From: Sulfitobacter sp.
Lineage (GTDB): Bacteria > Pseudomonadota > Alphaproteobacteria > Rhodobacterales > Rhodobacteraceae
Length of the DNA stretch: 64,000 nucleotides
Assembly: GCA_017854855.1 (NCBI GenBank)
Contig: JAFMGZ010000008.1
Location: 29,024-93,023, forward strand
Direction of reading: 5' to 3'
Of the stretch, positions 46,980 to 55,753 are shown in pieces. The translations under genes and the position numbers were made by a program. Below the pieces are notes generated by a model. It saw only the letters and a list, made by a program, of their open reading frames with translations. It was not told the origin of the DNA and did not search any database. Each line of letters starts with the position of its first letter. The first letter of the stretch is position 1.

Positions 46980-48194
46980 ATGATTGATGACACCCGCGCC
47001 AAGCGCAACGTAGCGGTTCTGGTTGCTGCACAGGCCTTTCTGGGCAGCCAGATCACCATGATTTTCGTGATTGGAGGCTTGGCGGGACAACAGCTGTCGC
47101 CAAACGTCTGCCTGGCAACACTGCCGATTTCCATGATCGTCTTTGGCTCCATGACCACGGCACCCTGGCTGTCGACCATCATGCAGAATTACGGGCGCAA
47201 GGCGGGGTTTTTCGTAGGGGCCTGCGGCGGTCTGATCGGCGCGATCATCTGTGCCTATGCGCTGACACTCAACAACTTCTGGGTCTTCCTGCTGGGCAGC
47301 TACCTGACCGGTATCTATATGTCATCGCAGGGTTTCTTTCGCTTTGCAGCCGCCGATACCGCCTCTGAGGCATTTCGGCCCAAGGCGATTTCCTATGTGA
47401 TGGCGGGCGGTCTGATATCGGCCGTGATCGGCCCGCAACTGGTGTCGATCCTGGCAACCGGCGCTGACGCGACGGTCATGCGGTTCTTTCCGGTCTATCT
47501 GGCCGCGATGGCGCTGAATGTGCTTGGTATGGGGCTGTTCTTCCTGCTCGATATACCGACCCCGCCCAAACCCACGCTCGACTCGCCCAAGGGCCGTACC
47601 CGCTGGGAATTGCTGACCACCCCGCGCATCGCCGTGGCGGTGATCTGTGCCATGGTGTCCTATGCGCTGATGAACCTTGTGATGACCTCAACACCGCTGG
47701 CCGTTGTGGGCTGCGGCTTTGCGGTTGCGGATGCATCGAATGTGGTGACAGGTCATGTGCTGGCGATGTTCGCGCCGTCCTTTTTCACCGGCCATCTGAT
47801 TGCCCGTTTTGGCGTGGAAAAGATCATGGGGCTGGGCATTGCCATTCTGGCAGTCGCGGGCGTTGTCGCGTTGCAGGGTGTTGACCTGATGAACTTCTAT
47901 GCCGCCCTGATCCTGCTGGGTCTGGGCTGGAATTTTGGCTTTATCGGGGCCACCACGATGCTGGCAAACTCTCATGCGCCGCATGAGCGTGGACGTATGC
48001 AAGGGCTCAATGATTTGCTGGTGTTCGGCGGCGTGACCTTTGCCTCGCTGGCCTCTGGCGGATTGATGAACTGCTCTGGCGGTGATGCGGTCACGGGGTG
48101 GGCTGCCGTCAATATGGCGATGATCCCCTTCCTGGTGCTGGCGGGCGGATCGCTGATCTGGCTGGTCATGCGCCCCCGGGCCTCTGCCGCCTAA
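46980..48194 (+). CDS. Major facilitator superfamily transporter
   Basis: A 404-residue permease with about 12 membrane helices. Features include NYGRKAGFFVGACGGLIGAI after helix 2 (a degenerate MFS GxxxDxxGRK loop), a long middle loop with IPTPPKPTLDSPKGRTRWELL, and GLGWNFGFIGATTMLANSHAPHERGR in the second half. Substrate is unknown. The 129-base gap after divergent cobK holds no gene. A terminator hairpin follows. Confidence 0.87.
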   Translation: MIDDTRAKRNVAVLVAAQAFLGSQITMIFVIGGLAGQQLSPNVCLATLPISMIVFGSMTTAPWLSTIMQNYGRKAGFFVGACGGLIGAIICAYALTLNNFWVFLLGSYLTGIYMSSQGFFRFAAADTASEAFRPKAISYVMAGGLISAVIGPQLVSILATGADATVMRFFPVYLAAMALNVLGMGLFFLLDIPTPPKPTLDSPKGRTRWELLTTPRIAVAVICAMVSYALMNLVMTSTPLAVVGCGFAVADASNVVTGHVLAMFAPSFFTGHLIARFGVEKIMGLGIAILAVAGVVALQGVDLMNFYAALILLGLGWNFGFIGATTMLANSHAPHERGRMQGLNDLLVFGGVTFASLASGGLMNCSGGDAVTGWAAVNMAMIPFLVLAGGSLIWLVMRPRASAA

Positions 48195-48230
48195 ACGTTG
48201 GCTCCACCCAATGGCTTGAACGCGAAACCA

Positions 48231-48260
48231 AGGGCCACCTGAAGGATCAGGTGGTTCCCT
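48231..48260. terminator. Hairpin between convergent MFS and phytoene-synthase-like genes
   Basis: Stem CCACCTGA/TCAGGTGG at 48235-48254 with loop AGGA, extended by AGGG/CCCT across a small bulge. It is 40 bases after the MFS stop and 24 bases after the stop of the minus-strand gene. There is no strong T-run on either strand, so it may be a Rho-type or weak terminator. Confidence 0.6.
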
Positions 48261-48278
48261 AACCGCGTTGAGAAGGCC

Positions 48279-49055
48279 CTACCACCGCCCCGTCAGCGCG
48301 CGCAGCGGCAACCACATGCGGTCCCGCTCCAGCGGATCGCTCAGCGCGCCATCGACCACGGCACCCGGCTGCGCCATCGCCTGTTTCAGCACGGCCTCGG
48401 CTGCACCGATGTGAAACAATGCCCCCCGCGCGGCCCTGGATATGCGCGAACGGTTCTGCCGTGCCCTGATCAAGCGCCCCAGCGCCTCGCGCGCCAGCGC
48501 CGCGACACCGGTGGCGGTCCCGTCCAACAGCGGCACACGGCCCCGCGCCTCCAGCTCGGGGATGGCCAGTAGCCAGGCCGCGACGCCTGCCGCATAGGCC
48601 GCATCGCGCACGGTGGTCTCATCTGCGGGGCCAAGGTTTCTGGCCGCAACCCAGGTCAGGTTTCCGGCCGTCTGGTCCATGTAGCGGGCGAAATGGGCCT
48701 CATCCTCAAAGGCATCCTTGTAGATATCCCAACGCCGCGCGGCGGCGAGTTCATCCAGCAAGGCTGCGTCCTGCGGCGTGATCGCCTGTGCCAGCGGCGT
48801 GGCCACCTCGTGGCGGCGCACGGCGCGGCCCTCGGCGATCTCTTCGCTCACGTCACGCCACCATTGCAGGCGCATCTCGGCGATCATCGGCTCTTGGGTT
48901 ACCCAAGGGGCGCGGGCCACTTCAACGTTGAACGCATAGAGCGGGAACAAAACGCGCCTTGCAGCCACAGGTGCCGCCATGGCCGCACGAAACCGCAACG
49001 GATCTGCGCGTTCCACCAGGGCAGCACAGGCATTCAGGTCTGCATCAAAACTCAT
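48279..49055 (-). CDS. Squalene/phytoene synthase-family protein, probably not a terpene synthase
   Basis: A 258-residue all-helical protein of the phytoene-synthase fold: FPLYAFNVEVARAPW, MRLQWWRDVSEEI, YMDQTAGNLTWVAARNLG, ALGRLIRARQNR. True synthases carry two Asp-rich metal motifs; here the first is replaced by the NVEVARA region and the second (NxxRDxxED) is not found. This fits the NDUFAF6-like branch linked to respiratory complex I assembly better than carotenoid synthesis. No crt genes are nearby. It overlaps the methyltransferase stop (ATGA). Confidence 0.8.
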   Translation of the reverse strand: MSFDADLNACAALVERADPLRFRAAMAAPVAARRVLFPLYAFNVEVARAPWVTQEPMIAEMRLQWWRDVSEEIAEGRAVRRHEVATPLAQAITPQDAALLDELAAARRWDIYKDAFEDEAHFARYMDQTAGNLTWVAARNLGPADETTVRDAAYAAGVAAWLLAIPELEARGRVPLLDGTATGVAALAREALGRLIRARQNRSRISRAARGALFHIGAAEAVLKQAMAQPGAVVDGALSDPLERDRMWLPLRALTGRW

Positions 49056-49777
49056 TTGGGGCGCACAACGCTCAACAGATAGCCAAATTCGTCCCGGTGC
49101 GCCCGCCAGCAGGCGATTTCTTCGACCGCTTCATCCAGAACTGTGTTCAGTGCCGCATCCGCCTGTGGCCTGAGTGCGGCGATACGCGCTTCAAGCGGCT
49201 GGTAAAAACCCTCCCAGGCGGCATCGGACAGACACCGGGTGCCCAGCGTCTCAAAGCCAGCGGCATCGACCTGCGCCTTGATGCCTGCGGCATTGGTCAT
49301 GCCGGGGTGTTCGCCATCCCACAATGCCCTGGCCCGGTCTGACGGCGCATCGGTGAACCAGCACGCCTCTGAAAAGGCGACAACACCGCCCGGTTTCAGG
49401 GATTTGCGCCATGCATCGAGCGCCTGCGTGACCCCCATGAAATAGACCGCACCCGCGCACCAGATCATGTCATAACGGTTCATGATCCGCGCCATATCAG
49501 CCTGCAAAACCGTCACGCGGCCATCGTCCTGCCAGTTCTGGCGCACGGCCGCTATGAAATGCGCGGTCTTGTCCAGCGCCGTGACATGCCCCTTTGGCGC
49601 GACCTCAAGCAGGGTCGAGATGTCGCCCCCCGGACCGCAGCCCACATCCGCCATCTGCGCGGTGTCAGGCAGGCTGGCCAATGCGGCGGCCCAATGGATA
49701 TCCGCCGCCTCACCGGGGCCTTCGCGGGGCAGATCGCGGTGAAGCGTAAAAAAGGCGTGCATCGGATCAGAGGTCAT
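49052..49777 (-). CDS. Class I SAM-dependent methyltransferase
   Basis: A 241-residue Rossmann-fold methyltransferase. SAM motif I is MADVGCGPGGDISTLL, the acidic end of strand 2 is VTALDKTAHFI, then VTVLQADMARI and WCAGAVYFMGV, and KPGGVVAFSEACWF. Substrate unknown; the family has been called UbiE/Coq5-like in loose annotation. Start 49777 overlaps the hydrolase stop by 11 bp; an ATG five codons later is possible. Part of a five-gene minus-strand run. Confidence 0.83.
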   Translation of the reverse strand: MTSDPMHAFFTLHRDLPREGPGEAADIHWAAALASLPDTAQMADVGCGPGGDISTLLEVAPKGHVTALDKTAHFIAAVRQNWQDDGRVTVLQADMARIMNRYDMIWCAGAVYFMGVTQALDAWRKSLKPGGVVAFSEACWFTDAPSDRARALWDGEHPGMTNAAGIKAQVDAAGFETLGTRCLSDAAWEGFYQPLEARIAALRPQADAALNTVLDEAVEEIACWRAHRDEFGYLLSVVRPK

Positions 49778-50747
49778 TGAGCAGACTTTCTATTGTGTGC
49801 AGGGTCTGGGGGGCGGTCACGATACCCAGATGGTTCACGCCATCAACCAGCACATAGGTGCCTTTGTCCGTCACAGCAGAGAGGGTGGGTTCATATTTGT
49901 CAGCAAAAAAGGCCTCATCCTCGGTGCCAGCAATCAGCGCAAAGCGCGGCAGACGTGACAAGTCTGCCAAATAGTCACTGCGCGGCGCGAATGAGGTATT
50001 CAACCGGTAGGAATATTGTGTCGTCGCCGTATCCCCCAAAGGGCCATCTAACACGACCTGAGGCATGCGGAACTGCATAATAGTCAGATGGTTGAGAAAA
50101 GGGATCTTGAAGGTATTGAGCATGCTCAACCCGATAATCCGCCGCGTCAATGGATAGGCCCAGCCACCAGAATTCTGCCGTGTCGTAGGCGCATTGTATT
50201 TCAGGAACGGGGCCATCAACACCGCACCATCCAGCATCTCGCCATGCGCACCGCCGGCAAAGCGCACCACCAGACCACCACCTGAGGAATGACCGGCCAG
50301 AACCACTTTTTGCCCGGGCTTTCGATGCGCCGTGATCAGATCTGCCAGATCATCCTCAAATTGGCCGATATAATCGATGTCCCCGCGCCGACCCGGCTGG
50401 GGTCCATGGCCGCGCAGATCGGGAACAAGAACATCGGCTGAGGCTCTGAGCTGACGGGCCAGCCCGTCAAACTGCAACCCATGCCAAGCCGAGCCATGCA
50501 CCAGAACCACCAAAGGCGCATTTGCCTTGGTACTGTCATAGACCCGTACCTGCGCAGGAAACCCGTCGCGCATCGTGACGCTATTCAAAGGTTGCGGCGT
50601 CACCATTTCGCCTTTCAAGGTCTGGGTAAAATCCAGCCCCTCGCCCGCAGGCAAGTCACTGGGCCGTTGAGATAGGATCAACCCCAGAGCGATGCCAAAG
50701 CTAATGACAATTGAAATGACGATAAACGTTACCATTTTCTTCACCAT
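49767..50747 (-). CDS. Membrane-anchored alpha/beta hydrolase
   Basis: A 326-residue protein with an N-terminal transmembrane anchor (MVTFIVISIVISFGIALGLIL) and an alpha/beta hydrolase domain outside. Landmarks: LVVLVHGSAWHG, DLRGHGPQPGRRGDID, nucleophile Ser154 in AGHSSGGGL, and a late His in GVNHLGI. This lysophospholipase/monoglyceride-lipase-like layout suggests an ester substrate in the periplasm. It is 15 bases downstream of cimA. Confidence 0.83.
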   Translation of the reverse strand: MVKKMVTFIVISIVISFGIALGLILSQRPSDLPAGEGLDFTQTLKGEMVTPQPLNSVTMRDGFPAQVRVYDSTKANAPLVVLVHGSAWHGLQFDGLARQLRASADVLVPDLRGHGPQPGRRGDIDYIGQFEDDLADLITAHRKPGQKVVLAGHSSGGGLVVRFAGGAHGEMLDGAVLMAPFLKYNAPTTRQNSGGWAYPLTRRIIGLSMLNTFKIPFLNHLTIMQFRMPQVVLDGPLGDTATTQYSYRLNTSFAPRSDYLADLSRLPRFALIAGTEDEAFFADKYEPTLSAVTDKGTYVLVDGVNHLGIVTAPQTLHTIESLLNDL

Positions 50748-50762
50748 AGTTTGGCCTCCAAA

Positions 50763-52376
50763 TTAGGTCGCCAGATCGCGGATCAACTTCCAGCGGATCG
50801 CATCCAGCAATGCCTCAAAGCTGGCATCGACGATATTGGCGCTGACACCCACGGTGGACCAGCGCTGCCCCTTGCCATCTTCACTGTCGATGATGACACG
50901 GGTGACGGCTTCGGTGCCGCCTTGGGTGATACGTACCTTGAAATCGACCAGACGCATGTCTTCGATCAATGCCGAATATTGTCCCAAATCCTTGGCCAGC
51001 GCCTTGGCCAGCGCGTTCACCGGGCCACGGTCACTGCCCGCCTCATCCATGCTTTCGCTGACTGACTGGCGCTTTTCCCCGTCGACTTTGACAACGACCA
51101 CCGCCTCGGAGAGGCTGACCATCTTGTCATATTTGTTTTTGCGCCGCTCAACGGTCACGCGGTAGCGTTTGACCTCAAAATACTGCGGCAACTGGCCCAG
51201 CACGTCCCGCGCCAGCAGCTCGAAACTGGCCTGTGCCGTGTCATAGGCATAGCCTTCGGCCTCGCGGTCCTTGACCTTTTGCAGGATGTCGCCCAGCGCG
51301 GGATCCCCCTTGGCAACCTCAAGCCCCGCCTCTGTCAGTCGTTTGCGCAGATTGGACTGGCCCGCCTGATTGGACATCGGAATGATGCGGGCATTCCCCA
51401 CCAATGCAGGATCGATATGTTCATAGGTTGTCGGGTCTTTGGCAATGGCGCTGGCATGCAGCCCCGCCTTATGGGCAAAGGCCGAGGCCCCCACGAAACC
51501 CGCCTGTTTGCGCGGCACACGGTTCAGGATTTCGTCCAGCATGCGGCTGGTGCGCGTCAGCCCCCTGAGCGCCTTGCGGGTGATGCCTGTCTCATAGGTG
51601 CTGGCATAGGGTTCCTTTAGCAGCAAGATCGGGATCAGCGCCGTCAGATTGGCATTGCCACAGCGTTCGCCCAGACCGTTTAGCGTGCCTTGGATCTGGC
51701 GTGCACCTGCATCAACTGCGGCCAGAGAACAGGCCACGGCATTTTCCGTGTCGTCATGGGTATGGATGCCAAGCTGTGCGCCCGGGATACCCGCGGCGAC
51801 GACAGCGGCGGTGATCCGGCCCACTTCGGCGGGCAAAGTGCCCCCATTTGTGTCGCACAGCGCGATCCATCGCGCGCCCGCCTGCAGCACGGTCCTGAGG
51901 CATTCCAGCGCATACTCGGGGTTTGACTTGTAGCCGTCAAAGAAATGTTCCGCATCAAACAGCGCCTCGCGGCCCGAGGCCACCAGATGGGCGATGCTTT
52001 CCCTGAGCAACACAAGGTTTTCCTCAAGCGTGATGCCCAGCGCCTTGGTGACATGGAATTCATGGGTCTTGCCCACGATACAGACCGATGCCGTGCCCGC
52101 GTTCAGCACCGCCGCCAGCACGTCATCGTTCTGGGCCGAAATGCCAGGCCGCTTGGTCATGCCAAAGGCGGTGATCTGGGCGGATGTCTGGGGGGCTGCG
52201 TCAAAAAAGGCGTTGTCGGTGGGGTTGGCACCGGGCCAGCCCCCTTCGATGAAATCCACGCCAAGCGCATCCAGCGCATGGGCGATCTGGTGCTTTTCCT
52301 CGGTAGAGAACTGCACGCCCTGGGTTTGCTGCCCGTCGCGCAATGTTGTGTCGTAGATGTAGAGACGCTGTTTCAT
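50763..52376 (-). CDS. cimA: Citramalate synthase (LeuA family)
   Basis: A 537-residue enzyme of the isopropylmalate-synthase family. It joins pyruvate and acetyl-CoA into (R)-citramalate, giving a threonine-independent route to isoleucine. Landmarks: IYDTTLRDGQQTQGV, DFIEGGWPGANP, IGIHTHDDTENAV-type metal region, LNGLGERCGNANL, AFAHKAGLHASA and the C-terminal allosteric domain. The WPGANP and DGQQTQG details favour citramalate over isopropylmalate synthase; homocitrate synthesis cannot be fully excluded. Transcribed after cysS with a 133-base gap. Confidence 0.88.
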   Translation of the reverse strand: MKQRLYIYDTTLRDGQQTQGVQFSTEEKHQIAHALDALGVDFIEGGWPGANPTDNAFFDAAPQTSAQITAFGMTKRPGISAQNDDVLAAVLNAGTASVCIVGKTHEFHVTKALGITLEENLVLLRESIAHLVASGREALFDAEHFFDGYKSNPEYALECLRTVLQAGARWIALCDTNGGTLPAEVGRITAAVVAAGIPGAQLGIHTHDDTENAVACSLAAVDAGARQIQGTLNGLGERCGNANLTALIPILLLKEPYASTYETGITRKALRGLTRTSRMLDEILNRVPRKQAGFVGASAFAHKAGLHASAIAKDPTTYEHIDPALVGNARIIPMSNQAGQSNLRKRLTEAGLEVAKGDPALGDILQKVKDREAEGYAYDTAQASFELLARDVLGQLPQYFEVKRYRVTVERRKNKYDKMVSLSEAVVVVKVDGEKRQSVSESMDEAGSDRGPVNALAKALAKDLGQYSALIEDMRLVDFKVRITQGGTEAVTRVIIDSEDGKGQRWSTVGVSANIVDASFEALLDAIRWKLIRDLAT

Positions 52377-52509
52377 GAGTTATGATCCCAGTACTGTGTG
52401 CCACACACCCGTTCGCACCCTTTGCACGAACAGCGCCCAATCCCCCCCATGGCTGGGCGCTTCACGCCCCCCCGAGGGGCGGCGATGTTTTGTGTTTCGC
52501 ACCATGGCA

Positions 52510-53898
52510 TTACAGCACCCCTTCCAGTTCACTGGGATCAAACCCCGCAGGTGCCGTCAGCTTGACACCTTCCTTGCTCATCTGGACCTCGACACCAAGG
52601 GCCAGCAAGGCCGTCTTGATCCTGTCGACCTCGGCAAAATCCTTGGTTTGCATCGCAGCGGCCCGCGCAGCAGACAGCGCCGCCTCTGCCATCGACAGAT
52701 CAACCTGTGATCCTTTGGCCCAGAGCGGCACGCCGTGATCCAACAGGCCAAGCAAGCCCAGCGCCCCGCGCAGCCCTTTCAGATCACCCGCAGCACTTAA
52801 CCGGTGGCATTCTGTCAGCACGCCGTGGGTGTTCAGATCATCCCCCACCAATGTCACAACGGCATCAGACAGAGAACTTTCCTCTGTCCCGGCGACCTGT
52901 TCATACCATTTACGCAGGGTCTTCTCTGCCTCTTGCCGCTTCTTCTCGGTCCAGTCCATTGGCTTGCGGTAATGCGTGCTGAGGAACACAAAGCGGATGA
53001 CCTCACCCGGCACCCCCTGATCCAACAGGTCCCTTACGGTAAAGAAATTGCCCAAAGACTTGGACATCTTCTTGCCCTCCACCTGCAGCATCTCATTGTG
53101 CAGCCAGACATTGGCAAAGCCGTGTCCCGCGCAGGTGGACTGGGCGATCTCATTTTCATGATGCGGGAAGGTCAGGTCATTGCCGCCCCCGTGAATATCA
53201 AAGGCCGCCCCGAGCAGCTCATGCGCCATGGCAGAGCATTCAATATGCCAGCCCGGACGTCCCCGTCCCCAGGGGCTGTCCCATCCCGGCAAATCATCAG
53301 GCGAAGGTTTCCACAGCACAAAATCCATCGGATTGCGTTTGTATGGCGCGACCTCAACCCGCGCACCGGCAATCATGTCATCCACGGACCGTCCCGACAA
53401 CGCCCCGTATTGTTTGTAACTATCCACTGCAAACAGGGCATGACCTTCGGCGGCATAGGCATGGCCTTTGGCAATCAAGTCTTCGATCATCGCGATCATT
53501 TGGCTGATAAAGGCCGTGGCACGCGGCGCGTGATCAGGCCGCAACGCGCCCAGCGCATCCATATCTTGATGATACCAGTCGATCGTCTCTTTTGCCCGAT
53601 CCGCGATCAGCTCTTCCAGTGACCCCTCAGCTCCGGCCGCTTTACGCTTCTGGGCCGTCTCATTGATCCGGTCATCCACATCCGTAAAGTTGCGCACATA
53701 GGTCACATGATCCGCCCCATAGACATGGCGCAGCAGACGGTAGAGCACATCAAACACAATCACGGGGCGCGCATTGCCAAGATGGGCGCGGTCATAGACC
53801 GTGGGACCACAGACATACATCCGCACGTCCTGGGGCGAAATCGGGACAAAGTCCTCTTTGCGGCGGGTCTTGGTGTTATACAGTCCAATGGTCGTCAT
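52510..53898 (-). CDS. cysS: Cysteine--tRNA ligase
   Basis: A 462-residue class I synthetase. Zinc ligand Cys30 is in [10 protein letters not shown], the HIGH-equivalent is HLGN at residues 39-42, the remaining zinc site is [13 protein letters not shown] with [16 protein letters not shown], and [10 protein letters not shown] is the KMSKS loop. Start 53898 has AGGA about ten bases upstream; six extra codons are not family-like. The gap to the next gene upstream (53899-54129) shows no gene. Confidence 0.96.
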   Translation of the reverse strand: MTTIGLYNTKTRRKEDFVPISPQDVRMYVCGPTVYDRAHLGNARPVIVFDVLYRLLRHVYGADHVTYVRNFTDVDDRINETAQKRKAAGAEGSLEELIADRAKETIDWYHQDMDALGALRPDHAPRATAFISQMIAMIEDLIAKGHAYAAEGHALFAVDSYKQYGALSGRSVDDMIAGARVEVAPYKRNPMDFVLWKPSPDDLPGWDSPWGRGRPGWHIECSAMAHELLGAAFDIHGGGNDLTFPHHENEIAQSTCAGHGFANVWLHNEMLQVEGKKMSKSLGNFFTVRDLLDQGVPGEVIRFVFLSTHYRKPMDWTEKKRQEAEKTLRKWYEQVAGTEESSLSDAVVTLVGDDLNTHGVLTECHRLSAAGDLKGLRGALGLLGLLDHGVPLWAKGSQVDLSMAEAALSAARAAAMQTKDFAEVDRIKTALLALGVEVQMSKEGVKLTAPAGFDPSELEGVL

Positions 53899-54129
53899 GG
53901 GTCTTTCCTCGCGCACGGGTGCCGCGGGCTTGCCACATATCTATCTGAATGAAAACGACATGGATGACGGCCCGCGAGAAATCTCTCAAGCGGTAATAGA
54001 ACAGCAGGTAATGCACATCGTCTTTGTCATGCCAACGGGGTAGCCCAGAGGGCGGTTCTGGGTCAAGGGCAATTGACAAATCAGACCGGCTCTGCGCCCC
54101 TGCCCCCTCAGACAGGGGAAGGCAACATC

Positions 54130-55308
54130 ATGCAGGCATCAACACGCATTTCAGAACTCCTTGGGGGTGGATCAGACGGCTGGGATGTCTTTTACAAAGC
54201 CCGCGCCATGATCGCACAGGGCGTCCCCGTGACAGAGCTGACCATCGGAGAGCATGACATCCGCACGGCTGCGCCGATCTTGCAGGACATGCACCGCGCG
54301 GCCCTTGCCGGTCATACCGGTTATGCGGCTGTGCCGGGCGTGCCGGCGCTTCGGGATGCGATCGCCGCACGGGTGCAGGCGCGCACCGGCGTCCCGACAC
54401 GGCGCGAAAACGTGCTGATCACACCGGGCGGACAGGCCGCGCTTTATGCCGCCCATTTTGCCACCTGTGATCCCGGCGACACGGCCCTCTACCTTGATCC
54501 CTTCTATGCCACCTACCCCGGCACGATCAGGGGCGTCAGCGCAAAACCTGTCGCCGTCCAGACCCGTGCCGAAGACGCCTTTCAGCCCCGCGCGGCGGAT
54601 ATTGCCGCCCAGGCGGCTGGTGCCAAGACGCTTTTGATCAACTCGCCCAACAATCCCACGGGCGTGGTCTATTCGCGTGCCACGCTTGAGGGCATCGCCA
54701 AGGTCTGCCAGGATCACGACCTTTGGCTGATCTCCGACGAGGTCTATGACACACAGGTCTGGGAAGGCACCCATCTGTCGCCCCGTGCCCTGCCCGGCAT
54801 GGCCGAGCGGACGATGGTAGTGGGCTCCATGTCGAAGTCTCACGCTATGACCGGTTCGCGCTGCGGCTGGATCGTCGCCCCCGAAGCCATGGTGACACAT
54901 CTGATCAATTTGGCGACCCATACGACCTACGGCGTGCCGGGCTATATTCAGGACGCAGCCACCTTTGCGCTGGCGCAGGGTCCCGATTTTGAGGAAGAGG
55001 TCTCGGCCCCGTTCCGCCGCCGCCGCGCCATCGCCCACCGGGTGCTGGCCGAGCAGAATACCGTGGCCTTGGTGCCCGCACAGGGGGCGATGTACCTGAT
55101 GCTGGACATCCGCAGCACCGGCATGACCAGCGAGGCCTTTGCCTATGGGCTGCTGGAGGCGCATCATATCGCCGTCATGCCCGGTGAAAGCTTTGGCGCG
55201 GCCGCCGCAGGTCATTTGCGGGTGGCGATGACGATCGAAGATGCCGCCTTTGAAACAGCGCTTCGCACGCTGTGTGACTTTGCCGCCAGTTGCAGATCCG
55301 ACGCCTGA
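54130..55308 (+). CDS. PLP-dependent class I/II aminotransferase
   Basis: A 392-residue fold-type I aminotransferase. Landmarks: NSPNNPTG (171-178), ISDEVYD (201-207), the Schiff-base Lys236 in GSMSKSHAM, and substrate Arg244 in GSRCGW. It resembles aspartate/aromatic aminotransferases, but donor and acceptor cannot be fixed. Start 54130 has GGGAAGG upstream and gives a normal N-terminus; a longer frame adds a Pro-rich tail that does not look like protein. Confidence 0.88.
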   Translation: MQASTRISELLGGGSDGWDVFYKARAMIAQGVPVTELTIGEHDIRTAAPILQDMHRAALAGHTGYAAVPGVPALRDAIAARVQARTGVPTRRENVLITPGGQAALYAAHFATCDPGDTALYLDPFYATYPGTIRGVSAKPVAVQTRAEDAFQPRAADIAAQAAGAKTLLINSPNNPTGVVYSRATLEGIAKVCQDHDLWLISDEVYDTQVWEGTHLSPRALPGMAERTMVVGSMSKSHAMTGSRCGWIVAPEAMVTHLINLATHTTYGVPGYIQDAATFALAQGPDFEEEVSAPFRRRRAIAHRVLAEQNTVALVPAQGAMYLMLDIRSTGMTSEAFAYGLLEAHHIAVMPGESFGAAAAGHLRVAMTIEDAAFETALRTLCDFAASCRSDA

Positions 55309-55753
55309 GCCAGCCATAGCGTTTCGCGGTATAGCTTTGACGCCCTTGCCCCATAACGCCCTGAAATATTGGATTTCAGGCGGCGCTGGGTAAGTTGTGG
55401 TTTGACGACGCGGCCTTGGGCTCAGGCCCCTGGCCCGTGCCAGCCTGACCACCTTTATCAATCATCCCGCCTGACGCAGAACCACTGTAAACGCCCCCCA
55501 GGAATACCTGTGGAGCACGGTCAAATTGCTGCATCTGCACGGGTCGCAAATGGCCCGCCATGGCGCAAACAGAACAGACTGGCCAAGCTGTCCTGCGCAG
55601 ATTTGCACAGGAAGGGACGTCAGATGAACACCTCACTGTGCATTTTCATCATCGTATGTCGCACCATCGGTGCGGAACGGGGACGTGCCGCAAGAGGTGC
55701 GCCGCGACAGTCATAGTCTCACCCTTTCTTTACCATTCAACCGGATCACAGAT
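55309..55753. other. Intergenic region with hairpin and one doubtful small ORF
   Basis: About 445 bases. A hairpin CCTGAAAT/ATTTCAGG lies at 55360-55380, 51 bases after the aminotransferase stop. A minus-strand frame of 52 codons (55376-55534, MQQFDRAPQVFLGGVYSG then a Gly/Ser/Pro tail) has reasonable composition but no Shine-Dalgarno sequence, so it is only a possibility. The rest should hold the promoter of the MttB homologue. Confidence 0.4.

Noticed and set aside
48279..49055. Carotenoid biosynthesis gene crtB
   Set aside because: Asp-rich metal motifs missing and no other carotenoid genes nearby.
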